A DNA stretch of 64,000 bases from Paraglaciecola sp030730205 (GCF_052119645.1 NZ_JBGQOM010000012.1:68263-132262); one strand, 5' to 3'. Counted from the first letter of the stretch, positions 31,922-41,572 are shown. The notes: generated by a model not told the origin, from the sequence alone. A program made the numbers and translations.

Positions 31922-32821
31922 ATGTTAGAGCGTAATCATTTAACCATAGTGCAGACTATTGCTGAAGTTGGCACTATGACTGCCGCAGCAAATCAATTAT
32001 GTTTGACGCAATCCGCCTTGAGTCACGCTATCAAAAAGTTAGAGTCACAACTTGGCGTTGCCATTTGGGTAAAAGAGGGACGTCGTTTGCGATTAACTCA
32101 AGTAGGTCAAACTATCTTAAATTTAGCTGATCGGGTTCTACCGCAAATAGCACACAGTGAGCAATTGATTGCTAAAATGGCGGAAGGAAGCCAAGGCAGT
32201 TTGCGCATCGGAATGGAATGCCATCCATGTTATCAATGGTTATTGAATATTGTAGGTCCCTTTTTAACTCGTTATCCAAAGGTTGATTTAGATGTACGCC
32301 AACGTTTTCAATTCGGGGGAGTTGGCGCTTTACTGGGGTTTGATATTGATGTGCTTGTTACTCCAGACCCTTTATATATAAGCGGATTAGAGTATTTACC
32401 CGTTTTTGGCTATGAACACGTATTAGTGGTTGCAGGTTCACATCGTTTGGCAGAAAAAGTCTATATTGAACCCCATGACCTTAGCTCTGAAAATGTGATC
32501 ACTTATCCCGTTGAACCATCACGTTTAGATATTTTTAGTCAATTTTGCAGTCCAGCTGGTGTTGCAGTTAAAAAACATACTCAAATAGAGACCACTGAAA
32601 TTCTCTTACAAATGGTGGCCTGTGAACGCGGAGTGGCGGCGTTGCCACGTTGGTTGGTCGAAGATAACCAGCAAAAATTAAACATTGTGCCAATCAGATT
32701 GGGCGAAGAAGGGATATTTAAAACGATTAATTTGGGTTTTAGAATGAACGAAGCGCGTCCTACCTATCTCAATCATTTTATCGATTTAGCACGTGAAACG
32801 ATGCCTAACACCACACGTTGA
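31922..32821 (+). CDS. metR: LysR-type regulator MetR
   Basis: Homocysteine-responsive regulator of methionine genes. 299 residues. N-terminal helix-turn-helix at about 5-64 (HLTIVQTIAEVGTMTAAANQLCLTQSALSHAIKKLE), then the effector domain with two segments close to E. coli MetR: LRIGMECHPCYQWL and the pair TYPVEPSRLDIF / SPAGVAV. These separate it from other LysR members. A perfect MetR box precedes it. No metE lies next to it here, so its main target is elsewhere. Confidence 0.87.
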   Translation: MLERNHLTIVQTIAEVGTMTAAANQLCLTQSALSHAIKKLESQLGVAIWVKEGRRLRLTQVGQTILNLADRVLPQIAHSEQLIAKMAEGSQGSLRIGMECHPCYQWLLNIVGPFLTRYPKVDLDVRQRFQFGGVGALLGFDIDVLVTPDPLYISGLEYLPVFGYEHVLVVAGSHRLAEKVYIEPHDLSSENVITYPVEPSRLDIFSQFCSPAGVAVKKHTQIETTEILLQMVACERGVAALPRWLVEDNQQKLNIVPIRLGEEGIFKTINLGFRMNEARPTYLNHFIDLARETMPNTTR

Positions 32822-32891
32822 CATACATCCAACCTGCGTTTTTAAGGCTTATTTATTGAAGAGCTACACGCATAAAGAGGGATAAAATTTT

Positions 32892-33419
32892 ATGATGAAG
32901 TGGTTTTTTATATTGAGTTGTTATTTTTGCTCCTTGTCGGCCCATGCACTTTCATACACGGTGACGATTTCACAAGATGAATTGCAATCGAGGGTCGAAG
33001 CGTTAATGCCCATTGAAAAAACAAAAATGTTTGTCACAGTGCTGTTGTCAAACCCTAGAGTTGAATTGTCAGAGCACACAGATCAAATAGAACTTTTTTG
33101 CCATATTACTATTTCAGCACCTGGTGGATTAGGCGGTCAAGGATCAGTTAATTTAATTGGCTCGTTACGCTATGAGAGCGAGCAAGGCGCATTTTTCTTG
33201 ATTGAGCCACAAATACGTTCGATTGAATCAAAAGATGTGGCAGAAAAACATTTAGCTAAAGTCCAACAAATAGCGCAAATAGCCTTAGAGCAATGTTTAT
33301 CCGCCAAGCCTATTTATCGCTTTAAAGATAATAAGATGAGAGATAAATTGGCTAAAGCTGTGTTGCAGTCAGTAACTGTTGAAAATAAACAGTTGTTAAT
33401 AGAACTAGGCATGTTTTAA
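32892..33419 (+). CDS. DUF1439 family periplasmic or lipid-facing protein
   Basis: 175 residues with a cleavable signal (WFFILSCYFCSLSAHA, cut about residue 19). The mature part has the DUF1439 (YceB-like) layout: a strand-rich half with ISAPGGLGGQGSVNLIGSLRY, then QIRSIESKDVA and a helical end. The signal lacks a clear lipobox at the cut site. The fold resembles lipid-binding tubular domains; the biological role is not known. Single gene between metR and the luciferase-like gene. Confidence 0.7.
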   Translation: MMKWFFILSCYFCSLSAHALSYTVTISQDELQSRVEALMPIEKTKMFVTVLLSNPRVELSEHTDQIELFCHITISAPGGLGGQGSVNLIGSLRYESEQGAFFLIEPQIRSIESKDVAEKHLAKVQQIAQIALEQCLSAKPIYRFKDNKMRDKLAKAVLQSVTVENKQLLIELGMF

Positions 33420-33483
33420 GGCTTTAATTAGGGAGTACTCGCCCCAATATTGCTAATAAAACCAAGAGACAAAAGCCCTCTAT

Positions 33484-34467
33484 ATGATTAACTTTTCATT
33501 ACTGGATCTCGCGCCAGTCAATCAACATGGTTCGATCGCACAGGCACTAGAGAACAGCAAAAAAATGGCCATCGCCGCAGAAAACCATGGTTATCACCGA
33601 GTGTGGTTGGCAGAACACCATGGTATGCATGGAATAGCGAGCTCTGCTACCTCATTAGTGATTAGTCATATTGCAGCGGCCACTACACGTATTAGGGTGG
33701 GTTCCGGTGGTATTATGTTGCCAAACCACGCACCGCTAGTCATTGCCGAGCAGTTTGGCACCCTTGAGGCGCTTTACCCACAACGTGTAGACTTGGGATT
33801 AGGGCGAGCGCCAGGCAGTGATATGGCGACTGCGAGAGCATTACGGCGTGACCTCAATTCATCAGTGGATGATTATCCGCAGAGCATTCGAGAGTTGCAG
33901 GCTTTTTTAGGGCCTCAGCAGAGACCTCCGGCTATTAATGCCATACCTGGTCAGGACAGTAATATACCAATTTGGTTGCTCGGTTCTAGCCTATACAGTG
34001 CAAAATTAGCCGCAGCTATGGGCTTGTCTTATTCATTTGCGTCACATTTTGCTCCAGAGCAACTGCATGAGGCTTTGAGTCTTTACCGCCATTATTTTAA
34101 AGCATCAAAGCAAAATCAAGGTCCATATGCTTCTGCGGGATTAATGGCGGTGGTTGCTGATAGCGACGAACAAGCACACTATTTATTTACCTCGGTTCAG
34201 CAACAATTTGTAAACTTACGCCGAGGAGCAAACCACCAATATCCCCCACCAGTGGATTCCATAGTAGGACTGTGTTCTGAGCCGGAACGACATATGATAA
34301 ATCACACGTTGCAGTATGCCTTAGTGGGTAGTCCAGCGACGGTAAAAGCAAAGTTGTTGCGATTTTTAGCTACAACAGATGTAGATGAAATTATTGTATC
34401 AATGCCTATCTATGATATCGAGGCTAGACTAAAAAGCGTCGAGCTGTTTGCCAACTGTGTAGCGTAA
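33484..34467 (+). CDS. LLM-class flavin-dependent oxidoreductase (luciferase-like)
   Basis: 327 residues of the bacterial luciferase-like family, MsnO8/YhbW subgroup: FSLLDLAPVNQHGS at the start, YHRVWLAEHHGMHGIASSATSLVISHIAA, GSGGIMLPNHAPLVIAEQFG, then LGLGRAPGSD. These are the flavin-binding TIM-barrel segments of that subgroup. Likely uses FMN(H2) from a separate reductase. Substrate unknown. Monocistronic as far as can be seen. Confidence 0.9.
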   Translation: MINFSLLDLAPVNQHGSIAQALENSKKMAIAAENHGYHRVWLAEHHGMHGIASSATSLVISHIAAATTRIRVGSGGIMLPNHAPLVIAEQFGTLEALYPQRVDLGLGRAPGSDMATARALRRDLNSSVDDYPQSIRELQAFLGPQQRPPAINAIPGQDSNIPIWLLGSSLYSAKLAAAMGLSYSFASHFAPEQLHEALSLYRHYFKASKQNQGPYASAGLMAVVADSDEQAHYLFTSVQQQFVNLRRGANHQYPPPVDSIVGLCSEPERHMINHTLQYALVGSPATVKAKLLRFLATTDVDEIIVSMPIYDIEARLKSVELFANCVA

Positions 34468-34557
34468 AGACTCAGCTTGATTATTTCGTTTTAGCGGGGT
34501 GGGGGGCAATAGCGGATGGATAGGGATTCATCGGTGGCTAAAGAAGGCGTTTTTTCC

Positions 34558-34752
34558 TTAGCACACCTCTTTGAATAGAGATTCGTCGATAATAGTGTTG
34601 TCTATAATACTTTGCGCCATTTCAACACAACGACCGCACTGACTACCAACACCCAGGTGCAGTTTTAACTGGCGCATATTACCAATGCCATTTTCACGAA
34701 CGGCTTGTTTAATTGCTTTGTCGGTAATGCCATGACACAAACAAACGTACAT
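34558..34752 (-). CDS. bfd: Bacterioferritin-associated ferredoxin
   Basis: 64 residues from ATG 34752. The 2Fe-2S cysteines Cys4, Cys6, Cys39 and Cys42 (CLC ... SQCGRC) match Bfd, which reduces bacterioferritin to release stored iron. An extended in-frame start upstream would run through the Fur box and is rejected. No bacterioferritin gene is adjacent. A Fur-box-like sequence just upstream predicts induction under iron limitation. Confidence 0.92.
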   Translation of the reverse strand: MYVCLCHGITDKAIKQAVRENGIGNMRQLKLHLGVGSQCGRCVEMAQSIIDNTIIDESLFKEVC

Positions 34753-34778
34753 AGTTGTTCCTCTAATCTTTATGTAAA

Positions 34779-34793
34779 TAATAATAATTGTCA
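34779..34793 (-). promoter_or_regulatory. Fur box upstream of bfd
   Basis: Minus-strand TGACAATTATTATTA matches the 7-1-7 Fur consensus TGATAATNATTATCA at 13 of 15 positions (12 of 14 specified bases). It is about 27 bp upstream of the bfd start codon. Confidence 0.6.
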
Positions 34794-34994
34794 TTTACAT
34801 AAAGATCAAGTGTTATATTGCTGAATTAATAAGCAAAATAACGTCGGTGTAAAACTAAAAGTAGTTTAGTTAAATTAGTTGTTAGTAAATAATTGATTTT
34901 TATATAAACGTACCAACATCATGGATTAGTAAAGTGCTGCTAGTAAAAACAGCGATACTAACAAGAATTAGTTAACCCAAAAAAGGAGAATAAA

Positions 34995-35600
34995 ATGAGT
35001 GTATTAGTAAGCCGCCCTGCACCAGATTTTACTGCCGCAGCCGTACTAGGTAGTGGTGAAATTGTTGAAAACTTCACTTTAAGTGAAGCTATTAAAGGTA
35101 AGAAAGCCGTTATTTTCTTTTACCCTTTAGATTTTACTTTTGTATGCCCTTCTGAATTGATTGCTTTTGATAAGCGTTACGACGAATTTAAAAAACGAGG
35201 TGTAGAAGTCATTGGTGTATCAATTGACTCTCAATTCAGCCACAACGCATGGCGTAACACTGCTATCAACGATGGCGGTATTGGTCCAGTTAAATACACC
35301 TTAGTAGCCGATGTTAAACACGAAATTTGTCAGGCCTATGATGTTGAACATCCTGATGCGGGCATCGCTTTCCGCGGTTCTTTCTTGGTAGATGATAAAG
35401 GTGTTGTACGTCATCAAGTAGTGAATGACTTACCTCTTGGCCGTAATATTGATGAAATGTTGCGTATGGTTGACGCGCTTAATTTCCACGAAGAACACGG
35501 TGAAGTTTGTCCTGCGGGCTGGACTGAAGGTAAAAAAGGTATGGTTGACAGTCCTGCTGGTGTAGCCAGTTATTTGTCAGAAAACGCTGATAGTCTTTAA
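34995..35600 (+). CDS. Typical 2-Cys peroxiredoxin (AhpC/TSA family)
   Basis: Thiol peroxidase that reduces H2O2 and organic peroxides. 201 residues. The peroxidatic Cys51 is in FTFVCPSELIAF and the resolving Cys172 in GEVCPAGW, both in the normal positions. A strong AAAAGGAG precedes ATG 34995. No partner reductase (AhpF) is nearby, so thioredoxin is the likely reductant. Its own terminator follows. Confidence 0.95.
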   Translation: MSVLVSRPAPDFTAAAVLGSGEIVENFTLSEAIKGKKAVIFFYPLDFTFVCPSELIAFDKRYDEFKKRGVEVIGVSIDSQFSHNAWRNTAINDGGIGPVKYTLVADVKHEICQAYDVEHPDAGIAFRGSFLVDDKGVVRHQVVNDLPLGRNIDEMLRMVDALNFHEEHGEVCPAGWTEGKKGMVDSPAGVASYLSENADSL

Positions 35601-35613
35601 TGAGTAATTGAAT

Positions 35614-35643
35614 AAACCGCTGAATTTTTCAGCGGTTTTTTTT
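35614..35643 (+). terminator. Intrinsic terminator after the peroxiredoxin gene
   Basis: Eleven-base-pair stem AAACCGCTGAA / TTCAGCGGTTT with a short T loop and a long T run. Confidence 0.9.
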
Positions 35644-35667
35644 GGCTAGATTTTGACGAAGCAGGCT

Positions 35668-36297
35668 TTAAAGATCGAGGGCGAGACCGCCTAAAGATTT
35701 CCATTTGTTGACAATAAAACAAAATAACTCTGCTGTTTTTTGCGTATCGTATAAGGCTGAATGGGCCTCTTTTTGATCAAAGGCAATACCTGCAGCCATA
35801 CAGGCTTTTACTAATACGGTTTGGCCTAAAGCGAGTCCGGCTAGGGTAGTCGTATCAAAAGAAACAAAAGGATGAAAAGGCGTACGTTTTATGTGACTTC
35901 GTTCGATTGCGGCATTCACAAAACTTTGATCGAAGGCGGCATTGTGGGCAACGATGATTGAGCGCTGACAGTCTGCATCTTTTTGCTCTTTGCGCACATT
36001 TTTACATAACTCTTTCATGGCCTCTGATTCATTAATAGCGCCCCGTAAAGCGCAATAAGGGTCGATACCGTTAAATTCGAGGGCCGCTTTTTCTAAATTA
36101 GCGCCTTCAAAAGGTTCTACGTGGTGGTGAAATGTTTTATCAGGATGTAAAAAGCCTTTTTCGTCCATTTTTAAAGTAACTGCCGCAATTTCTAACAAGG
36201 CATCGGTTTTTGCATTAAACCCAGCAGTCTCTACATCGACCACCACTGGAAAATATCCCCGAAAACGATTTTTTATTAAACAGTGTGACTCAGACAT
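35668..36297 (-). CDS. rnt: Ribonuclease T
   Basis: DEDD-family 3'-5' exoribonuclease that trims tRNA and other stable RNA ends. 209 residues. Catalytic residues: Asp21 and Glu23 in VVVDVETAGF, an Asp in HNAAFDQSF, and the His/Asp pair in EAHSALYDTQKTAEL. It is divergent from motY; this rnt-motY neighbourhood is common in Vibrio- and Shewanella-like bacteria. Confidence 0.95.
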   Translation of the reverse strand: MSESHCLIKNRFRGYFPVVVDVETAGFNAKTDALLEIAAVTLKMDEKGFLHPDKTFHHHVEPFEGANLEKAALEFNGIDPYCALRGAINESEAMKELCKNVRKEQKDADCQRSIIVAHNAAFDQSFVNAAIERSHIKRTPFHPFVSFDTTTLAGLALGQTVLVKACMAAGIAFDQKEAHSALYDTQKTAELFCFIVNKWKSLGGLALDL

Positions 36298-36430
36298 GTA
36301 AACCTATTGCAGTATGAAGTGGCGCGATTATGTCAATTAACAGGCGAGGGTGCTAGTGTAAAAGCCTTTTACAAGTGATAAATACTCAGCCAAACTAAGT
36401 AGTTCAAGGCACTTGTTGCGTAATTATAGT

Positions 36431-36457
36431 TAAATAAAAAGTGTCTTTGGCCGATAA
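36431..36457 (+). promoter_or_regulatory. Sigma-28 (FliA) promoter of motY
   Basis: TAAA (36431-36434), 15-bp gap, perfect GCCGATAA (36450-36457). This is the full FliA consensus, 29 bp upstream of the motY start. Confidence 0.88.
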
Positions 36458-36486
36458 AAGAGCATTGTAGTGAGGATGTTAACCAC

Positions 36487-37365
36487 ATGAAAATGAATAC
36501 TCATAAAAGTATACTTTGGCTTTGTATTGCGCTGTTGCCGTTAAATTCGTGGGCTGCTTTGCGCCAATATTCTGCAAAGGTTGAGACCTCAAGTTGGCAG
36601 CTTAAAAATCCTAATCGACTTCAGTGTTCGTTAAGCCATGAGCTACCAGGATATGGGAAAGCGATTTTCACTAGTATGGCTTCCAAGCAACTAAATATGG
36701 AATTTGAGTTAGACATGTTGCAGTTGCCAAAAAACTATGGTGTCGCCGCTGTTTACTCGGTTCCACCTAAGTGGATGCCTGGTCAAGCCTCAAAGACGAT
36801 CGCCGACATGACGATACGTAAACAGTATAATGGCGATTTGCCTGAACAAGCTGCTTGGACAATGTTATCCGAGTTGGAAAAGGGCTACTGGCCCACTATT
36901 TATTATCAAGATTGGTATAACCAATATGATCAGGTCGCCGTGGGGCTTAATGCCAGTAATTTTACTGTGGCATACCACGAGTTTGCTCAGTGTGTGGCTA
37001 ATTTATTACCCTACGGTTTTGACGATATCGCCTATACCGTTCTTAATTTTAATTTTGGTTCAACTGAATTAACAAAGTATTCAAAGCAGCGTTTAAGTAT
37101 GATCGCCGAATATTTAAAAGAAGATCAAGATTTAGAGTTAGTGTTGGTAGATGGTTATACTGACAGTTACGGCGCGCCAGGGGTGAATCAAAAAGTTTCG
37201 GTTGAACGGGCAGTAGAAGTTAAAACCTTCTTTAGTGAACTGGGCGTAGCTTCTGAGCGTATTGATGTCACTGGGCATGGTGAGCGCAGACATATTTCAC
37301 CCAATACCAATGAATCGACTAGAGCCTTGAACAGACGCGTAGTGGTGCGTATGTCAAAGCCCTAA
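36487..37365 (+). CDS. motY: Sodium-driven flagellar motor T-ring protein MotY
   Basis: Periplasmic T-ring protein that holds PomA/PomB-type stators around polar flagella. 292 residues with a signal peptide (SILWLCIALLPLNSWA). The N-terminal MotY domain (about 22-160) contains WQLKNPNRLQCSLSHELPGYG. The C-terminal OmpA-like peptidoglycan-binding domain (about 180-290) has LVDGYTDSYG and NESTRALNRRVVV. The sigma-28 promoter places it in the late flagellar class. Stator genes are not in this window. Confidence 0.92.
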   Translation: MKMNTHKSILWLCIALLPLNSWAALRQYSAKVETSSWQLKNPNRLQCSLSHELPGYGKAIFTSMASKQLNMEFELDMLQLPKNYGVAAVYSVPPKWMPGQASKTIADMTIRKQYNGDLPEQAAWTMLSELEKGYWPTIYYQDWYNQYDQVAVGLNASNFTVAYHEFAQCVANLLPYGFDDIAYTVLNFNFGSTELTKYSKQRLSMIAEYLKEDQDLELVLVDGYTDSYGAPGVNQKVSVERAVEVKTFFSELGVASERIDVTGHGERRHISPNTNESTRALNRRVVVRMSKP

Positions 37366-37396
37366 ATTAGTAACAGCGAGCAACGTAAAAAATCCT

Positions 37397-38395
37397 TTAA
37401 CTGGGATTTTTTGCTTTCTGCTTGGCAAGAAAATTTACGACAGTGTCGGTGAAATCAGTAAATAGGCCATCGACTTTGACTTGCTGAAACAATATTGACA
37501 AAATTTGCTCGCTTGATACACCTTCAGGTAGGGCATCTTGTCTAAATGTGTAAGGATGTACCTGTAAACCCACATTATGAGCATTTTTAACCAAACCAGT
37601 GGGCTTACCTACTTTAAGGTCAAACACTTGAGGTAACCAAGGGCCAATCCCTTGAGCGTATTTTGCTATTTCTGCTAACATTTTTGGGGTTTGCAGGGCA
37701 GTATAATCTGTGTCTGCTTCACCCCAACTATTGTCGCCAATCAATTGGATTAATTTAACGTTGGCCCCAAGTTCTAAACGAAGACGTTTAAGTTCTGCAA
37801 AGTCAAAACACTGCACATAAATGGCTTTGTTGGGGTCATCTAAACTATGTTCACGCAATATAGTCAATACAATTTTGCTAATATCTACCCCTTGTTGTTG
37901 ATGCCATGCTGGAGATTTAATCTCAGGGTAGTAGCCGACTTGGCGATTAAACTGTCGATTTAATTGGGCGATGAGTTCTAGCTCTTCAACAAAGGTCGCT
38001 ATTTTAAAAGATGCCTTACCTTGGTAGCGATGAGGAAAGACTTGCTTGCCATTTAGTTCGCTTCTTTCATGTATGTCTAAGGTTTTAAGTTCAGCAAGAG
38101 TAAAGTCGAGGGCATAATAACGGCCGTCATCTCGATGACGGCTCGGATATTTATTTGCAACGTCACTTACCGTATCTAAATGAATATCGTGCAATACCAC
38201 AGGCACTAAATCTTTACTTAAAACGAGATCTTGCTCGATGAAGTCAGCACCCTGTGCATAGGCTAGAGTGACAGCTTCTAGTGTATGCTCAGGCAAATAG
38301 CCTGATGCGCCGCGGTGAGCAATAACTAAGGGCTCGGCAATACTTGTTGATATAATCCCCGACGCTAAAAGAAAACTTAAAAGTTGCAGCTTCAT
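37397..38395 (-). CDS. glpQ: Periplasmic glycerophosphodiester phosphodiesterase
   Basis: Hydrolyses glycerophosphodiesters to glycerol-3-phosphate and alcohol. 332 residues from ATG 38395. The signal peptide is LQLLSFLLASGIISTSIA. The GDPD motif is VIAHRGASGYLPEHT (His-Arg ... Glu), then DFIEQDLVLSKD and VVLHDIHLD, and a late GLFTDFTDT. An upstream in-frame start that would overlap gloA is rejected. gloA lies 13 bp upstream on the same strand. Confidence 0.94.
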   Translation of the reverse strand: MKLQLLSFLLASGIISTSIAEPLVIAHRGASGYLPEHTLEAVTLAYAQGADFIEQDLVLSKDLVPVVLHDIHLDTVSDVANKYPSRHRDDGRYYALDFTLAELKTLDIHERSELNGKQVFPHRYQGKASFKIATFVEELELIAQLNRQFNRQVGYYPEIKSPAWHQQQGVDISKIVLTILREHSLDDPNKAIYVQCFDFAELKRLRLELGANVKLIQLIGDNSWGEADTDYTALQTPKMLAEIAKYAQGIGPWLPQVFDLKVGKPTGLVKNAHNVGLQVHPYTFRQDALPEGVSSEQILSILFQQVKVDGLFTDFTDTVVNFLAKQKAKNPS

Positions 38396-38408
38396 AGAAT
38401 ATCCTTTT

Positions 38409-38789
38409 TTAATCTGCAATGAGTTCAATAGCATAGCCATCAGGATCGCGCACAAAGGCGATAACTGTATCGCCACCAAGCACAGGCCCCGGTTTTCTGT
38501 AGACCTCAGCACCTTTGGCTTCTAGTTTGGCACAGATGCCATAAATATCGTCTACTCCAATAGCAATATGACCATAGGCATTACCCAAATCATAAGACTC
38601 AGTGCCCCAATTGTAGGTAAGCTCTAAGACAGTATTAGCATCTTCTTCTCCATAGCCAATAAAGGCCAGAGTGTATTTGTATTGGGTGTTATCACTTTGA
38701 CGAAGCAATTTCATGCCTAACAACTCGGTATAAAAAGTAATTGAGCGCTCGAGGTTTCCGACGCGCAGCATTGTGTGAAGTAAACGCAT
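38409..38789 (-). CDS. gloA: Lactoylglutathione lyase (glyoxalase I)
   Basis: Converts the methylglyoxal-glutathione hemithioacetal to S-lactoylglutathione. 126 residues. Metal ligands: His5 in RLLHTMLRVGNLE, a Glu in NTVLELTYNWG, a His in YGHIAIGVDD, and the terminal Glu in GYAIELI. Same short form as E. coli GloA. It precedes glpQ on the same strand. Confidence 0.96.
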   Translation of the reverse strand: MRLLHTMLRVGNLERSITFYTELLGMKLLRQSDNTQYKYTLAFIGYGEEDANTVLELTYNWGTESYDLGNAYGHIAIGVDDIYGICAKLEAKGAEVYRKPGPVLGGDTVIAFVRDPDGYAIELIAD

Positions 38790-38986
38790 AACATTCCTAT
38801 AGTGTTAACTTGAAAAGTATCTAAGCATCGCATTTTTTGTATCTTTTTGCGATGTTAGGTAGGATTAAACGCATATTTGTACAGCAAAATTGTGACAAAT
38901 ACGCGTTAATACGAAAGAAAGAAGTGCGCTTAAAGTTGGCTTTACTCTAAGACACTGTGCCTGGTGAGATACTACGAGTCAGTCTG

Positions 38987-39691
38987 TTAAAAAGGTGCCA
39001 ATACTGTTAGCAACCCAATTAAGCCACCGAATACTCCGCCCCATACCACTAGCCAGCCTAAGTGCTGTTTGATCATCTTTTGCACTATTTCTTTAACAAT
39101 TTGCGGAGTGAGTTCGTTGAGGCGTTGCTCAACGATATTGCTTATCTTAACTTGTAGTTCATCTTGCACATCTGCTTGTTTGAGTTCCTCCCTTACCAAA
39201 GCCATAAAAGCCGGATCGTCGGCAATCTCTTGTAGCGAGTGCAACATTTTATCCATAAAAGGCTGTTTTAGTGGTTCAAGGGCTTGCACGCCACCAAACA
39301 TACCTAACATTTGGCCAAAAGACGACGCTTGGATAACCGCCACCAATGAATCAAAAGTTGGAGCCAAATCGACTTTTTGCAAAATGGGCTTAAAGTTAAG
39401 ATTTGCGGAATGACCGCTATCAGCCATAAAGCGTTGGATGTTTTCAGCAGTAAAAAACTGCTCCATGATTAGATTACGGATACCGTTTTTAAAATCCTCG
39501 AAGTGCTGGGGTATAACCCCTGAACCATATAGCCCCGGTACTTTTTCAAACAGCATATGGATAGCTAACCAATTAGTTATTGCCCCTGACAGCGCAAATA
39601 AACCCATCGTTTTAATCACGTCATTATTAAAACCAAACCCTATTAGCGTCATCAGTAGCGCTAAACCATTTGTAAGAATATTTTTATTCAA
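38987..39691 (-). CDS. DUF445 family membrane protein
   Basis: 234 residues with N-terminal helices (about 5-45, NGLALLMTLIGFGF and TMGLFALSGAITNWLAIHMLFE), a long soluble helical section and a final membrane helix (WLVVWGGVFGGLIGLLTVLAPF). The GAITNWLAIHMLFEKVPG block is the DUF445 signature. Function not known. Single gene. Confidence 0.8.
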   Translation of the reverse strand: MNKNILTNGLALLMTLIGFGFNNDVIKTMGLFALSGAITNWLAIHMLFEKVPGLYGSGVIPQHFEDFKNGIRNLIMEQFFTAENIQRFMADSGHSANLNFKPILQKVDLAPTFDSLVAVIQASSFGQMLGMFGGVQALEPLKQPFMDKMLHSLQEIADDPAFMALVREELKQADVQDELQVKISNIVEQRLNELTPQIVKEIVQKMIKQHLGWLVVWGGVFGGLIGLLTVLAPF

Positions 39692-40008
39692 GATGTTGTC
39701 CTTTTACTGACCTAAAACCTAGGCGACTTATAACAGTAAAAATCTACCTGTCAACGACTTAAGATAAATATTCACTGTGTGAAAAACTTACAATGATACT
39801 GAAAAAAGCGCAGTAATTCACCCAAGAAAAAGTGAGCTTAGATGGCAGACTAGCAAGTGAATAAAATGCTGTATTGCTTGGTTTTTAAGGGATTGACTCT
39901 GCAGCTCAACTTTTGGTTTGTCTTTTGCAATCTTCGTTATTGACAAACTCGGTACCTGTTTTGTTGTCATCACAATACAACTATTTTTAATAGAAAAAGG
40001 AGATGAAT
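39692..40008. other. Intergenic region, promoters only
   Basis: About 315 bp between divergent genes. A TTGACA (about 39949-39954) may serve the DUF2383 gene. No gene, repeat or stable hairpin is seen. Confidence 0.35.
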
Positions 40009-40455
40009 ATGCAAGCTGAAATCAAACAAGTTGAGAAAGTAACGGATATTATTAAAGTCTTAAACGGCGGCATTAGTTTTTACGAAGAAGCATTGGAAAA
40101 AGTCGACTCTCAAAGTCTTAAAACAATGTTTGGCCGCCTGATATTGCAAAAGCGTCATGCTGTAGCGATGTTGCAACCCTTCGCAATTGAAGAGCAGGGG
40201 GAAGTTGAAAAAGATACGGCCATCACCATCGATATAAGAAAGCTTTACACTAAACTACTTGGGGCGATGTCATCTGACACTGATCACACCTATGTTGAGC
40301 AGTTAGAAGAAGTAGAAGATAAAACATTGGAAGTCATTAGAGATGCCCTTGAACACGAGCAGCCTCTTGCAGTGAAACAGCTACTGCTTGGTGTGTTAAA
40401 AGATGCAAAAATGTCACACGATGAGATGAAAACATTACAAGAACTGACGTCTTAA
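40009..40455 (+). CDS. DUF2383/PA2169 family four-helix-bundle protein
   Basis: 148 residues, all helical, in the ferritin-like DUF2383 family: VTDIIKVLNGGISFYEEALEKV, then LKTMFGRLILQKRHAVAMLQPF, later EDKTLEVIRDALEH. ATG 40009 is six bases after AAGGAG; an ATG at 40003 is too close. Members are found in stress or envelope settings but have no defined function. A terminator follows. Confidence 0.78.
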   Translation: MQAEIKQVEKVTDIIKVLNGGISFYEEALEKVDSQSLKTMFGRLILQKRHAVAMLQPFAIEEQGEVEKDTAITIDIRKLYTKLLGAMSSDTDHTYVEQLEEVEDKTLEVIRDALEHEQPLAVKQLLLGVLKDAKMSHDEMKTLQELTS

Positions 40456-40462
40456 CTCCCTA

Positions 40463-40501
40463 AAAAAAGCCGCTGAAGTTGGTATTTGAGCGGCTTTTTT
40501 T
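40463..40501 (+). terminator. Intrinsic terminator after the DUF2383 gene
   Basis: Eleven to twelve paired bases AAAAAAGCCGCT / AGCGGCTTTTTT around a 14-nt loop, T run at the end. Confidence 0.85.
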
Positions 40502-40657
40502 CACATGAAAGGCTCACGACATATAAATGGATTACTACGCTAAAAAAGGCGAACGCTTTTCTAAAGTGGATATCGACAGAGAGCTTTAATATGTTCCATT
40601 CAATGTTTCTATCAGTAATAATATACTGCCTTATCGGCACTGTTTAATTTGCACATT

Positions 40658-41572
40658 ATGGCCAAACGACCACTTCTTATCTTATTTTCGATATCCTTTT
40701 TCGTGATTGCCACTTTTGTTATTAACTCTATTTATACCTTGTACAGTAAAAAGCAAATATCAGTGGATCCTAAACTCCGTGAAATATCAGGTATTGAATT
40801 TGATAAGCACCAGCGCCTGTGGGCAATTAATGATGGCGGAGATGAGCCAAAACTGTATCGATTAAATAAGAATGGCAGAGTTGAAAAAGAGATATTGATT
40901 ACCAATGCTAAAAATATAGATTGGGAAGATATGACGCAAAATAAATCAGGGCATTTCTTCTTAGGTGACTTTGGCAACAACGATAATCAACGTAGATGGT
41001 TGACCATCTACAAAATAGAAAATCCAATTTACATCAAAGCAAACACAACCGAAGCTGAAATTATTAAATTTACCTACCCAGAACTCGGCACCGATCCCTT
41101 AAAACCGAATCAATATAACTTCGACTTAGAGGCCTTTGTGGCTTTTGGTAGGCACCTCTATTTATTTACCAAAAACCGCACAGAGCCATTCGATGGCATT
41201 ACTAATTTATATAAAGTAGGGGATCACGCTGCCAATTTTGATGCCGAACTTATTGGTTCCTTTAAGACGTGTACCACCATGGAAAAATTATGCTGGATAA
41301 CATCAGCTGCATTAAGTCCAGATAACAGTAAGTTAGTTTTATTAGATTCTACTAGCATTTGGCTCTTCGAAAATTTTAAAGGGGATCAGTTCTTCTCTGG
41401 AGATGTATCTCGAATCGACCTCGGTATTGTCACTCAAAAAGAAGCGGTGACGTTTTATGATAACAATAACATTGTATTCACTGATGAAGAGTTTAACGGT
41501 ATTGGCGGAAACACTTATGCTATTAATATTGAGCAAGCAGAAAAAATTCTGATAAAAAAAGCAAAGCATTAA
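40658..41572 (+). CDS. Membrane-anchored beta-propeller-like protein, unknown
   Basis: 304 residues from ATG 40658. N-terminal membrane anchor (LLILFSISFFVIATFVINSIYTLY), then a periplasmic beta-rich domain with repeated strand-turn patterns (SGIEFDKHQRLWAINDGGDEPKLYRLNKNG, then NIDWEDMTQ, FLGDFGNN, YNFDLEAF). The motifs resemble SdiA-regulated or esterase-like propeller proteins, but this is a pattern guess. No operon partner. Confidence 0.6.
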   Translation: MAKRPLLILFSISFFVIATFVINSIYTLYSKKQISVDPKLREISGIEFDKHQRLWAINDGGDEPKLYRLNKNGRVEKEILITNAKNIDWEDMTQNKSGHFFLGDFGNNDNQRRWLTIYKIENPIYIKANTTEAEIIKFTYPELGTDPLKPNQYNFDLEAFVAFGRHLYLFTKNRTEPFDGITNLYKVGDHAANFDAELIGSFKTCTTMEKLCWITSAALSPDNSKLVLLDSTSIWLFENFKGDQFFSGDVSRIDLGIVTQKEAVTFYDNNNIVFTDEEFNGIGGNTYAINIEQAEKILIKKAKH